64,000 nt of DNA, taken from contig NW_002060957.1 of the NCBI RefSeq assembly GCF_000150275.1, positions 1 through 64,000 of the forward strand, given 5' to 3'. How positions within the stretch are numbered: the stretch's first letter is position 1; each line of letters begins with the position of its first letter. A model generated the notes under the pieces. That model saw only the letters and a list, made by a program, of their open reading frames with translations, was not told where the DNA came from and made no database searches. The position numbers were made by a program, and so were the translations under genes. This DNA comes from Trichoplax adhaerens (Eukaryota; Placozoa; Uniplacotomia; Trichoplacea; Trichoplacidae). Shown here piece after piece: positions 39,542-54,270 of this stretch.

Positions 39542-41728
39542 ATGAGGGTGGAACCCTCTGAAGTTTATGTGTGGGGAAGTAAACGGAATTTACTCTTGGC
39601 GGCAGATGAAAAGGTAAGGCAATTGACGTATGATTAGAATCAGAGCCGTGGGGCTTATCAAGTATGGTAAAATGCCTGTAAGCACGTATTTGCAATCATT
39701 CTGACGGTAGATTAGAATTCTATTCAGGGTCTAATTAATAACTGATTACGGTAGTGGGCATTCGTTATTTACTGTGATGTATATTAAAGATTTTCCAAGT
39801 TGCGTTATCCTATACGAACGTCATCGTACTTTTACTGTTTCCATTTCTCATAACATCGGAATCACCGTTGAGAATCATTATATCTTATTAACATATCGTG
39901 CAACTTCGTACAGTCGTATTTCAAATCACTATAATTTGGATCTGTAAGAGATTTTCGCAGTTCACTTTGTCTACTAGAAAATGTGATTATTGATGGGTAT
40001 TTAATATACGTAGAAGCACATCCCATATTGGGATTTGAAGAATAATTGTGGTAAGGGCAATTAGAGAAGATTAAATCGGTAGTTAATATATTACTTGGGA
40101 TTTTAATTGACAGAATCCGCTCGAACCTGATAAAAGTAAGCTACTAGAAAATCTGGATCCATCTGATATCGCTTGTGGATATGACTCCTTGTTTGTTGTT
40201 TCGAGAAATGGTGGCATTTTTGCTTGTGGTAAAGGGCATATGGGCTGTCTTGGTTTAGGAAACTGCGATGATGTTAATGTACCTAGACAGATTCCCCAAC
40301 TTTTACCAGTGATGGTAACCACGGTCGCTATTCATCCAGGTGGTAGACATGCAATGGCTCTAACAGCCGAAGGTAAAGTTTATTCGTGGGGTTGCGGTGA
40401 TCGCGGTCAACTCGGCCATGGAAATACGCTGTAAGAAGCAAAAGATACTATTTCTAATAATTTGTCGCTTCGATATTCGATAATTAATTATTATATGTGT
40501 ATAACTTTAAATTTTAATTCGGCGAGTAAGCCAAAGATAATAGTTATCCAATTCTATTTTACTAATGTATCCTTTTCCGTGCTTTCTTGGTTATTGTTAG
40601 AGGATATCTGGACCCTACATTGATTGATGAGTTAAAATCAAAGGAAGTTACGAAAATTGCCTGTGGAGCAATGCATAGTATAGCCGTACTATCGGATGGT
40701 AAAATATTTAGTTGGGGAGATGGTTCAAACGGAGCATTAGGTCATGGGAATAACCTGGCGCAACTACTACCGAAAAAGGTAAATATTAATCGCTTAAATA
40801 ACAAGAAAATTTTCCGGGCATTTTATTTGCCACTAACTCCTTGTAGCTTACTTTGTCTAAATTATTGATTCGATTTTTTCTTCGTTTTCACTTTGCAAAA
40901 GATAATGTCGTTAAACGGCAAGCATATCATGGCTGTTGCTTGCGGAGAATGTTATACTATCGCGGTAGCTGGTGATGATGTTTGGTCATGGGGCCTTGGT
41001 GGCAATGGCGAATTAGGCTATGGAGTCGAAATGCCATCATACTATATGCCTACAAAAATTGAAGCCCTCTTCTTTAAAGGTATAACAAATGTTGCTTGCG
41101 GCTATGCAACATCTTTTGCAGTGAGTGCGAATGGGAAGGTTTGGGCATGGTACGTTATCTATTAACCAGATCTAACCATAATTGCAGTCAATCCTGTTTT
41201 ATTTAGACGTTAGCGTTCGCCTACTTTATCAAGAAAGAAAGAATATAAGTTCAACATGACAGAACAGTACTTTATTTCATTTTTTGCAGGGGTTCTGGCG
41301 ATCGTTTTAGGCTAGGACTTGGAAATGAAAAAGTAATTGTAAAGCCTAGGGAAATTCAAGGTGATTTAAAGGGTAAAAAAATCAAAAGAGTAGTGGCTAG
41401 CTTGTTCCATGCGTTGGCTATAGATGAAAATGGACAGGTAAATCAACTATGTTATATCATGACAGAAACACAAAAGCTTTAATTTGCTATCAGAATGCAT
41501 GCGGAAATAAAATAAATCTCGAATACCTCATCCGTCTACTAACATTTCTTATCGTTTAATTTCTACCTAACTTTTGCTATATAGGTTTACATTTGGGGTA
41601 GTCAAGAAATTGGGCCGGTAGGAAATGATGAAGATGCGGTTAATAAACAACCCAAGAGCTTTAATTTGGTCAATAAGAAAATGTCTAATATAGCTTGTGG
41701 TAATGAAATCTCGATTGCCTGGACATAA
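39542..41728 (+). CDS. RCC1-repeat (seven-bladed propeller) protein, six exons
   Basis: Exons 39542-39613, 40114-40430, 40601-40778, 40902-41149, 41290-41437 and 41585-41728 join in phase to 369 codons (368 residues). RCC1-type blade signatures recur through the protein: VYVWGS (8-13), FACGKGHMGCLGLG (60-73), VYSWGCGDRGQLGHG (about 112-126), IFSWGDGSNGALGHG (about 165-179), VWSWGLGGNGELGYG (about 215-229), WGSGDRFRLGLG (about 271-282) and VYIWGSQEIG (321-330). They alternate with the ACG-x-x-(H/Y)-(S/T)-x-A-V strands (IACGAMHSIAV, VACGECYTIAV). The whole protein is propeller, with no kinase, HECT or other added domain. RCC1-fold proteins act as exchange factors or protein-binding platforms; which one this is cannot be told. 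The fourth exon uses a weak-looking AAAAG acceptor at 40901, but the frame requires it. A broken duplicate lies at 5692-7829. Confidence 0.9.
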
Positions 41729-43778
41729 AGCTTGTTACAGCTCTATAAAATACACACATTTGCCACTTAGTGTTAAAATATGAGTATTTTGCGGATAAAG
41801 CTTGAAAATAAGAAGTAAATATTAACAGTATATTGGTATTTGTTTAGAAATAACACCAAATATGCGTTAGTAAAAATGATCTCATAATAATTAAGTATTA
41901 CAAATCTAACAAGAAGCAACAGCAGTGCATGTTGAGCTATGCAGCGACTGCTAGTGTAATATTTTTTACCAGAGATGATAAGGAAAAGCATTATCATGTA
42001 GCTGTTAGAATTCCCAGCAAGGTAAACAGCCATCGAACATGAAAATTTTATATTGATATTTAATTGCATTCGTTCCTTCTACGTCAGAGATATTTATTAT
42101 ACAGCCTATCGGATGCTTCAGCACTCAGGCTAGCCCAGATAGAGCTATAGCCACTTTTGTTGTTAGAAGCTTATAGATATTAACATATTTTAAGCTGCCT
42201 TACCTTGTCTTAGCTCAGAAAATAAATTTTGACTCAACACATAACAGGTTTTAGTACTACAAAAATTTGTCATCAAGACGCACTGCTTCTTTAGTGTATA
42301 TCTTACTGAAGGTTTTCACTATAGCTATAAGTATAGCTTAGTTAAATATAGGAAATGAAAAATATGCAAAGTTTTTCTACTGTACTCGAGCGAATTGTTT
42401 GCACCTTCATTGCTTACGTACTGTATGTGAAATTATTGCGAACAATAACCCTATCAACCCTTAAGCAATGGCAATTAGCTAAATTTTTCCTTGCAGTGGC
42501 TCTTTTATTGCGCTGTATTTAATAAAAAGCGACAGATTATATCTTAAAATTAATTTGGAGATGTTTAGATAATCATAGGTTTGCGTTGCAGCAAAACAAG
42601 TAAAACAAAAGGCGGTGCTGTTGTAATTTTCAATTTCATTAGGATGCAACATTGCACCGTGGACAATGTACATGTTACTTCCAACAACATTCTTATATGT
42701 ACTCTACTTAATTTTTTTTGGCAATAAATTTACTGGTCAAGCGGTATCACTCATACTTTAGTTAACCAAAACCATTACACCTGACATAATATCAATACTC
42801 AATTTTCACTTACTACTATAAACACAAATAATGTGTTACCCAACGACTAAAGTATCACGTTGGCAATATTATTTTGTAACACAGCAGTTTGCGAGTATCA
42901 GTTGATAGAACTACAGATTAACAATCTAAACATACGAATTACTTAACTTTATCATCAGCCATGAAAAGTAGGCAAAGTAGCAACAAATTAATGGATAATT
43001 CTATCATTAATTAACCACACAATGAAAAGGTTATGAATTAAAGGTTGCACTATATTTCTAGTGTACTGCTAGCTAGTTAAGCTGCCATTGGAGAATAATT
43101 CATGTATTAGGTAACATCTATTTGCTTAACATTGCTAAGATATTGAAGCATTTGAGTAATATTAACGAATACAAGGTAGTATTACAGAAAGGACACTTCT
43201 TAACTATAATCCTACATAATTTGCAGGAAACATTACTTTGAAAAAAGCGATATTAAATAAATCATGACTTAGACATAACAAGATAGTCCATGACAAAGGA
43301 TTAATCACCAAAAAAACTGTATAATATGGTAAATACTTGATTTACATTAATCAATTTGTATGACCAATTCAGGAAGGGGTTCGATAGTAGTACTTCTGTT
43401 AATGCAAAAAATAATCGCATTGATTTCAAACTGTTGTATAAAGGACAGCTGATGTGATAAAAGTTTATGAAAATTTTTGCATATCTAATTAACGCAGTAT
43501 ACTTTCAAAATTACAGCAACAGCAGTACGATTGTAGCTATCAGGCTACCTACTAATCGATAGACCCTGTACAGTAATGTAGTACTCGTTCAGTACGAAGG
43601 TGATACCGCTAATGGGTAAGCAGAAGTATAAAAAAACAAGCAAGTAAAGCGTATCTTTCACAAATTAACCAATTTTTTTTAACACAACGAATCTATTTCA
43701 AACTGTGATACGTCAGATTTTGTAGCAACAATGGAAACTTGTAGACTGGAATAGGTTTCATAACAGTGAATAGCCATT

Positions 43779-43802
43779 CATGATACATTCGAGTGTATCA
43801 TG
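43779..43802. repeat. Perfect 9-bp stem hairpin, copy 2
   Basis: Same hairpin as 8720-8743: CATGATACA, loop TTCGAG, TGTATCATG. The outer 5-bp extension is weakened here by one substitution (AGCCA opposite TAGCT). Confidence 0.6.
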
Positions 43803-44309
43803 TAGCTGAGAATCAGCCTACAAACTTTATACACAGACACTGCTTTATCTTAGCGCTACGATACTAAAAATTAGGATATTAAAAATGGTCAATTTATAAA
43901 TAAAAAGTCGCTCCTACCACTGCATTGCCAATATCCTGCAGAAAGTCGTGATAAATACTTTATGTTAATAATATAAATAGATTGCAGCAATACTAGTGGC
44001 TAACCATTAATTGAAATTGGCCATACCAATCATGGTACTGTACAATAGGAGAGAGGGTTCAATCATTCGTTACGTTATCACTACCATCTTATTCCTCATC
44101 TACTATAGAGTAACTTAAAAATATGCCATGCGATCAAAATTTTACTTGTTTTAATGTCATGGCATGCAATACGTCTTCTGGCTTGACTGCAATTAACGAT
44201 TTAGCATAAACATGTAGATATCAATATCATTAGGAACTACACACCATAACTGTAGAGATCACTTTGTGACCAAATTTGATACCATATTCTTTCCAATATT
44301 GACAGTTTC

Positions 44310-44505
44310 AACCTAGCCGTAACTTGATATCTCTACAAATGTGACGGTAACATCATCACAAGCAATTTCCGTTAACGAAAATTTGGTGTAGGCTTAATTG
44401 CCAGATGCTTTGAGCTCCTATAACGCTCCATTTCGTACTCATCGTCACTTGATCGTAGCAATTCTAGCAAATCGTTTCTTGTATATTTTGATCTATTAGT
44501 CAATC
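44310..44505 (-). pseudogene. Frame-shifted counterpart of the 9256-9447 open frame
   Basis: On - the sequence still reads RSKYTRNDLLELLRSSDD and onward to KPTPNF. A single-base loss relative to copy 1 then changes NFPLTEI to a frame with an immediate stop. If 9256-9447 is an exon, the copy next to the open poly(A)-binding-protein-like gene is broken, the reverse of the pattern for the two flanking genes. That weakens the case for it being coding. Confidence 0.3.
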
Positions 44506-45197
44506 GCTAGCGATTAGTAGAAAGGTCCACAAGGTTGATAGAAGTTATACAACGTATCAGTTATCATTGACAACGTGATAAAAGTGATAGTATCGTCCAA
44601 AAACGGATGTTGCTATAATGCTGTAGTGGCATGAGTCAGCGTAGTTTTAATCATCAGTTCGCAAAGGTATCCATTCGATTACCTTCCATTCTGATTAGCA
44701 CCAAGAGAAACGTGAAATGAACGAAATATACCTCCTCCATTAAGACATCACTATTGATAACATCAGGAGTATTTTAATATTAGATTTGCTAGGACGATAA
44801 GGATGACGTTAACTTAAGCTAACTTTTAACCAATGCGGTTGCCAACTTTAAGTACGTATCAAGTATCAAATAGAGCACCAAGGACCCCTTCGACAGTTGC
44901 TAGATTATGCAAAGCCATTCTTTTGCGTCGAGTACTGCAGGATTAAACTTTTTAGCTTTGACGAAATTTTCTCATCTATTTCTTATAAAAATATCACTTT
45001 TAAATTACTCTTTATCCAAGCCTTTTATTTGAGCTTATCGTATTGTATTTCAATAATTTCAATCGTAACTAACTCCTTTGATATTAAGATGTCCATCTGG
45101 TAGGAAATTAAATCGTCGTCATTATATACAAAAATTCAGTAGCAAAAATTACTAGAACCATTTACGTCGTATTACCTACCGCTGACGTTCGTTGGAG

Positions 45198-47445
<2,248 letters not shown>

Positions 47446-48112
47446 GGGGTTGTGCGGTACGATACGCTGAGCCCATGGTCAAGGCGGTCCAGTACTCTAC
47501 TCTACAGTACACTGTGCACTACGACAAGTCTGGGTTGTGCGGTACGATACGCTGAGCCCATGGTCAAGGCGGTCCAGTACTCTACTCTACAGTACATTGT
47601 GCACTACGACAAGTCTGGGTTGTGCGGTACGATACGCTGAGCCCATGGTCAAGGCGGTCCAGTACTCTACTCTACAGTACATTGTGCACTACGACAAGTC
47701 TGGGTTGTGCGGTACGATACGCTGAGCCCATGGTCAAGGTGGTCCAGTACTCTACTCTACAGTCTACACTCTACAGTACATTGTGCACTACGACAACTGG
47801 GGGTTGTGCGGCACGATACGATGAGCCCATGGTCATGGTGTTCCATTATTTTAGTGTACTCTACGGTACGGTGAGCCCATGGTCAAGGTGGTCCAGTACT
47901 CTACTCTACAGTCTACACTCTACAGTACATTGTGCACTACGACAACTGGGGGTTGTGCGGCACGATACGATGAGCCCATGGTCATGGTGTTCCATTATTT
48001 TAGTATACTCTACTCTACTGCGTGCACTACGATACGGTGAGCCCATGGTCAAGGTGGTCCAGTACTCTACTCTACACTCTACAGTACAGTACATCGGTAC
48101 GATACGGTGAGC
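47446..48112. repeat. GC-richer minisatellite, 85-bp unit grading into longer units
   Basis: GGGTTGTGCGGTACGATACG starts units near 47446, 47531, 47616 and 47701, an exact 85-bp step with almost no divergence. Further right (about 47803-48110) the unit expands to about 146 bp by adding a GGTCATGGTGTTCCATTATT segment and extra CTCTACAGTCTACA pieces. Because 85 is not a multiple of three and the unit has no stop, long frames stay open in every phase (for example 47323-47640, 47537-47725, 47622-48110). These are not genes. The unit is dense in GTAC and ACAGTAC. Confidence 0.9.
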
Positions 48113-49301
48113 CCATGAGCTAGTGGGAGAAAACCAGCGGATTCTACAGTACTGTACTGTAAATCACACCTTGCTGTACCGTACAGTATATATTACTGTA
48201 GTTCACGACTGGACACTGTAGAAATGGAGCTGATTTCAGCAAGGATTTGTAACGCTTTCAGTAGTCTTACAGTATATCCAACCTATCCTATGCCGGGCTA
48301 TGCCCAGGTAGAGCCAAATGAAGGCATCGTAGACTATCGTTTTTCAATTTTTCGAGCTGCAGTGTTAAATAATAATAACTGTACAGAGACAACAAAAAAA
48401 TAAAATAATGTCACTCATGGCAATCTACCGCGTTACCATAGACGGTACGCTAGAGTACTGGCATTATTTTTGCCAGCGATTAGTCCAATCTGATTCTCTC
48501 TCTTTTAGCTGTAGTCCTTCGATCAGGGACTATCAAGAACGAGGGAGGGCCGGTCAGAGCCAAAAATGACTTTGCATTTATTCTTTCTTTCTTATTAATG
48601 GTCCTTCCTTCTACAGTACAGTATTGTACTACTTGATCACTGAAAGCGTCGGCAACAGTGCACGGTTGCAGACATACTGTACAGTACTGTACAATTGAAA
48701 TGGCCGCAAAATACTCGGCCTGTCTCTTCCAAGTCAACAAGACCACTAAAAAGAGAAAAAATTTCTTATTCGCATAGATCAATCACAGCGATTTCTTTCC
48801 AAATCGATTCTACCATGCTACAAAGAAGAAACTCCAAGGTTGTTTACATAGGGTACAGTATCAAAAAATGAACAACCACGGGGTCGCAGCCTCTGGCCTT
48901 CTACAGTCTACAGTGTACAGTATATGACAGTACGTACAGTACTGTGCACTATAGAATCAACAGTATGCAGTAGTCTAGTACTACTGGATAGAACAGTATG
49001 GATAGTCACATTAATGCTCCGGTCGACACTACAGCCACGATGTGATTTACAGGCAAAGATCTTGACAAATCTGCATGATATTAACCTGGTTTGAACATAC
49101 TGTACTTTTTGCACGGTCTGCGCACGCTTTAACACACTGAGTCTGCTCACCAATGTTCAAGTCCATTAAGTTGATTCAACGCAGACCGCAGACTGCGACT
49201 GGTCATTCGCCCCAGACATACAGTAGGCTGCGGCAGTAAAAAGAAGTTCATACTTGAAGGGATAATTTGCTACGGGAAGATTGCAAATGTACCTCATATT
49301 T
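48113..49301. other. Spacer rich in TACAGTA/TACTGTA palindromes
   Basis: No gene is recognised. The sequence has many overlapping copies of TACAGTAC and its complement (near 48148, 48176, 48615, 48677, 48900-48950), which can pair into short hairpins. Open frames on - (48480-48782, 48908-49153) have no motif. Confidence 0.5.
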
Positions 49302-49351
49302 NNNNNNNNNNNNNNNNNNNNNNNNNNNNNNNNNNNNNNNNNNNNNNNNNN
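49302..49351. other. Assembly gap, 50 N
   Basis: Fifty unresolved bases immediately before a tandem array. The placeholder size means the true length is unknown. Confidence 0.95.
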
Positions 49352-49720
49352 AATGAGCAAGTCTTCGCGAAATAAATATTCTATTTAAGTTAATGATTGC
49401 AGCATAGTAAAGCTGAAATCTTCTCCAAAATTGTTGGCGTGTAATGCAATTCGTGATAAACTTCCAAATGAGCAAAGTCTTCGCGAAATAAATATTCTAT
49501 TTAAGTTAATGATTGCAGCGTAGTAAAGCTGAAATCTTCTCAAAAATTGTTGGCGTGTAATGCAATTCGTGATAAACTTCCAAATGAGCAAAGTCTTCGC
49601 GAAATAAATATTCTATTTAAGTTAATGATTGCAGCGTAGTAAAGCTGAAATCTTCTCAAAAATTGTTGGCGTGTAATGCAATTTGTGATAAACTTCCAAA
49701 TAAGCAAAGTCTTCGCGATT
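49352..49720. repeat. 116-bp tandem repeat, just over three copies, next to a gap
   Basis: Units start with AATGAGCAAAGTCTTCGCG at 49352 (one base shorter), 49467, 49583 and 49699, the last breaking off after about 20 bases. Units are nearly identical (for example GCAGCATAG against GCAGCGTAG). The first begins exactly where the N run ends, so the array probably continues into the gap. Open frames over it are artefacts. Confidence 0.9.
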
Positions 49721-52242
49721 CCAATATTGGGCAGTTTACCAGCGTATAGAATCTAGTTATACATGTTGGCATCATTGCGTCATTTTACTTAGACCTACAG
49801 TAAGTAGCAAAATTTTCTACTCTTACCTGTACCGCACCACGTGCATGAACTGAATGAACATGTAGATGCACTATTTTGGATGGCACTGGTTGGCCATACG
49901 AATAGAAGTTAAAATAGAGAGATCGAGGCCTATATAGTTACACAAAAAAGTTCCTAAATTTTCAATTCGATAATGCTGTGAAGGCTAGGATAATATAGAC
50001 GTAGAATGATCACCGTAGTTTAGGATAGTTCGCATTTATAATTATAAGAGTTACGCTGTAAATTGGAAAATAAAATGTTACCTGGTCATCTCTTTGTAGT
50101 GTGTCATCGATCGGCTTTGCAAGTACCGTCCATCTTAGAAATCTTCTACCTACCTTCTGATAGAAATACTTCACACAGAACTGCATACTGCAAGCGAGAG
50201 CTGTAGTGCAAAAAAATTTGCAATTCTCAATTTATATTGTCTTACAGCGACTAGCGTAATTTATGTGTACAATGATCGCAGCAATATGGGATCATTCGTA
50301 ATACTTCCCATTATAATTATAAGAGATATGCTATAAATTATAAAATAGATGTTAGTCATTCCTTCTACTGTACGTATTATGTCAATGATTAGCTTTGCGA
50401 TATATAGGATCCTTTATGATTCACCCAATCCTTATCCACAGTTCTGAAAATTTTTGAGCCTTCCACCTATACCCTACAGTATGTTGCAAATCGGAACTAG
50501 AGCGGGGGTAACAGATTCAACCTTAAATTGCACTCTACGAAAGATAGCATTAATTTTAGTATAGATGCATTACGCTTCAGATCTGATGAAAGTTACAAAT
50601 TAGATCTCTAAAAGAGTTTTATTTGCTTCTAAAAGTTGCCAAAGCAGAAAGCTCTGCAAGAGAAAAGCCTATGATAATTTACACCTATCATAAAATATGG
50701 TTACTCTTAAATTTTATTACAAACATGCAACAATAGTAACTTCCTCACAAGTTAAAATTTCAAGTATGATGGCTTCACAATATTGAATTTCTATATATAA
50801 ATTTACTGTTTTATACATTTTTAGACCAAATTATTCAAACTGACGAAAAGTTACAATTTTTTAAGCAGTCAAGTTAGTATTTCGATGAGAAATTGTCCAA
50901 TTACTTGTTCTCCATTGATCATAAACTACGTTAAAGTTAGCTTTGCCATGGATGGAATCAAGCGAGGGATAACTTTGGACTTTATTTGATATGGTCGATG
51001 TCGGATCAAGGTTCAGTAGCTAGATGTTAAAATATGATATAATGGTTCAATCAAAATTTGTACATCAACACCATTCCTAGATTATATTTACATATACTGT
51101 GTTATTTACAAGCAGTAATAAACTGTCTACATCAGCTAGATCAGACTGTAAGGAATAATGATGGCTATGATAGTCCGCAATCATGCTTATAGTAGGTACA
51201 CATTAATCTTGCGAAATGATCAATGGTCTGGATGACTGGATCAATTAAATCAGGTTACAAACGATGATAATCGCTAGCGCATATCTGAATAACAGTATTG
51301 TAACGTGCGTTTACACTACACGGTTTATTTTCATCTGAATCTTTTTTAAGGCCTTTGCATACACTACACCTTAAATCATGTTCAAATTGAATAAAATAAG
51401 AGCAAGACTGTAGTAGATGTATTTGAGAACTCATAAGAAAATTTGAACTAAATACTGAAGTACATCATGCATAAATGAAATGGGCTAATGTACAGTATAA
51501 TTATAAGATGCAAAGACAGAATACTACTCTTGTCCAAGTTGCGATAATGGCGTCAATGCCTATCATACGGTAGAAGATAGTTGTCAAATTCCCGTAATGC
51601 TTTTCTCAACATCATTTAAGATTGTTTTTTATTTACGAATGATATACAAATAGAACACCCGACTAACAACTTATTTCACGAGGTAGGCGAGTAACAAAAT
51701 TATATTAGGTTGATTGCTCAAGATTGCTCATTTTGCCAAAAAATGTTAAACTATCTTGTATTATGCATCAATTTAGATACGCATATTGTGCAACGGAATA
51801 GATAAAATGCATCTTTTCGCTTTTTAATTTCTACAGGAAATCAATGTAAAAGGTAATAGTCTGTCTCAAGTTATTATAGTTAAATAACAAAGCTGAGCTT
51901 TCTTTTTGTGGCTATTAAATTATAAAATTTAAAATGAAAGGCAAAATAACTCAATATAGAAATACAATAATAACTCAATTGAAAGAATAACTTAACAGAA
52001 TCAATTTAGCAGCGCTGAATCAAACTATTATAATATAAGTACAAGGTATTGTCTACGTAACTTGATTTTTGCTAAAGGGTAGTATTTCTCAAGCTCTAAT
52101 TATAATATTATATTCTTATGTGTTTAGCCTGATACAGTGAGATAGTCTATTCATTATGATGATGAGTCAATCACTGCTACCCTTTCTTCTACCTATTAAG
52201 GTATCAGGCCTTTTAAATGATTTTAATCAGAATATAAGCTAA
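49721..52242. other. AT-rich spacer with one diverged duplication
   Basis: No gene is seen in 2.5 kb. About 49960-50110 and 50225-50400 share TTATAATTATAAGAG, a GCTGTAAATT or GCTATAAATT tract, an ATGTTA segment and a later GTGTCATCGATCGGCTTTGC or TATGTCAATGATTAGCTTTGC. This indicates an old tandem duplication with an offset of about 285 bp. Confidence 0.5.
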
Positions 52243-53521
52243 TCATTTATTTCTTACTATTTGCTTTAGCTTATCCAATAGCAATTGCCATTCTTCATAA
52301 TCTGCTTGTGTAAAAGGCTGTAACAAAAAGCGTATTTTATGACACAAGTAACTCGCATTTCATTTAATAACAAAGACTATAACTGGGCATCTGCCACTTA
52401 GAAAGAGCTTCTACAAAATTTTGCGAATTATATTGCATCTATCTAGTAGCTAGAGTCAAAAGCCGAACAAACCCGTTTTGAGTTCCTAGCATGCTCATAT
52501 TTTACAGCGATGGCTCGACATAAATGGCCACGATTTTTGAAGGCTTTTTTATAAGTACTGGCTAACAAGTAAATATGAGCGGAGATTCTATCACCCCATG
52601 GTCTAGCTACTCTTCTGTTATGCTTCAGTAAATGCTGATCTTTACGATTGAAATGAATACTAAAAAATCAATTCTAAAGACAAACAATCATTACAAAAAT
52701 TATAGTATACTTTGCTTAAATTTTATCGAATTGCTGTCTAAGGAAATAATTATCTATAGCAACAATTGTACGAATTATTACTTTATTTCATGACCAGAAT
52801 TAACTTACTTAAAATGATTTCATCGTTTATTGCTTTTAGTCTATAACGATAGCCTATTGAATATAATAAACATAGTAGATTGTGATATCCTGCTCAATCA
52901 CAAGCATACAAAGTGATCTTTTTTAAAATATTTTAGAAAGCAAACAAGAATTTAGTGTGGATATTACCTTTAATCGAATCTGCATCTTCAAAGAATAAAG
53001 GTTCGCGACGTGTGGAAACAGTAACTGCTATGCCTAATTTATCGTTAATTTCAGCCTTAATGCTCTACAATTAAATGCAAAAGTTTCATTCACTGTATAT
53101 GAGCTTGTAATCCTCTCAATAGTTGTTGTAAGATGTTTATAATTTAAGATATTATACTATGCTGCTTCACACAAGTACCGGATATTATTAGATCAAACAA
53201 TAAAATAAATTCACTTACTTTTGATCCAGTATCTCCAACTATATCTATGGTTTTAATCCCTTGGCTGATTAATTTAGAACGTCCTCTAAGTCTTATTACC
53301 ATCATACATATGCCTATTGCAGCCTAAGATTTTTAAAATATACAGTATCGAGAATTATTTTACGTGACAGTAAAAGTTACTATTTTTTGTTGTGTGATAG
53401 TATATATTCAATAGCAAACCGTAATAATGACTGCCGCTAGGATAATTCTAAATCTAGCGTCTCCTAAAAATTCTAGATACTGTATAAATCTTTCAAAGTT
53501 TTCATCGGTATCCGAACTCAT
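52243..53521 (-). CDS. C1orf43 (NICE-3) family protein, tandem paralogue, six exons
   Basis: Exons on -: 53420-53521, 53219-53323, 52968-53064, 52809-52853, 52473-52639 and 52243-52317. These total 591 bases, 196 residues, all phases closing. A short N-terminus is followed by a membrane segment across the first splice (residues about 26-44, FRIILAAVIIT then AAIGICMMVIRL). Then come the family regions: RGRSKLISQGIKTIDIVG, EPLFFEDAD, YRYRLKAINDEI (compare YRMKALDAI in human C1orf43), HNRRVARPWGDRI, AIAVKYEHAR, and the terminal PFTQADYEEWQLLLDKLKQ. Human C1orf43 is 253 residues; this one lacks the long polar C-terminal tail. Human C1orf43 is a membrane protein reported to support phagocytosis; any shared role here is inference. 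Splice sites fit GT-AG throughout, including a short AAAG acceptor at 52640. Its neighbour at 54271-56495 has matching exon structure. Confidence 0.85.
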
Positions 53522-54270
53522 CACGTTTGTGGGAAAATTTTATGATGAAACTATAGCTATAGCAATAATGATTTCAAAGTAATCGCATCATAAGATCGGA
53601 AATTCCTTTATTTCTTATGCCTTGTAGTAATTGGTGGTTTTTCGAATATTACGTTTATATTTCTGAAATTTCTAACAATATCGTATAACGAATAGATGTG
53701 CTTGGCCAATCACGGATAACATATATTAATTAGTAACATATTGTACAGGGACATAATTAAATCTACTGGGATCAACAATAACTTATATTACATCCATCAG
53801 TAGTATCTGATGGCTCAATCGACACAGAATGGCCGCCTCTTACAGCTGAAAATTTGTAAGTAAACATAGCTGGCAATTTATAAACAGTACAAGCCCATTA
53901 TTTATGCTCTCTCGGTGAGCTAACTTTGTATGACTTATGAATGTTATCTAAAGCGATGAAATATATAAAATTGTATTTTACGAGCTCAGCACGCCTATAG
54001 ATAGTTGTTGCTAATATAATACATAATGTAATAATATCCGTTAATAAGTTGCTTTCTATTTCATTAAGAACATTACTTTAACCTATTGGCAAAGTAAAAC
54101 TTTTATATTTTTCACCAACTTTTACTATTACAATTTCGAGAAGCAAAATTTACAAAAGAACACTTAAATTACAGCCAGATCCAGCGATCTTTATCTATAC
54201 GTAATTTTCATAGTTATCTGTACAGTACAATAAAGTTCCATATAAATATCTATATAAAAAATTCTCATGC
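53522..54270. other. Spacer between the tandem C1orf43-family genes
   Basis: About 750 AT-rich bases with no ORF of note. It must hold the 3' end of the upstream gene and the promoter of the downstream one; no specific element can be named. Confidence 0.5.

Larger units (their letters stand above)
41729..45197. other. Region between RCC1-repeat and poly(A)-binding-protein-like genes
   Basis: The two genes converge on this 3.5-kb stretch. About 41940-43156 and 44803-44904 are absent from copy 1; the rest is collinear with 7830-10042. Open frames on - at 41773-42069 and 42479-42673 lie wholly or mainly in the copy-2-specific part and show no family motif. The counterpart of the possible eIF4E-binding-like exon (44310-44505) is frame-shifted here. 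The 9-bp-stem hairpin is at 43779-43802. Confidence 0.5.

Noticed and set aside
41773-42069. 98-codon frame on -
   Set aside because: It lies mostly in copy-specific DNA, is hydrophobic only through AT-rich composition, and has no motif or splice context.
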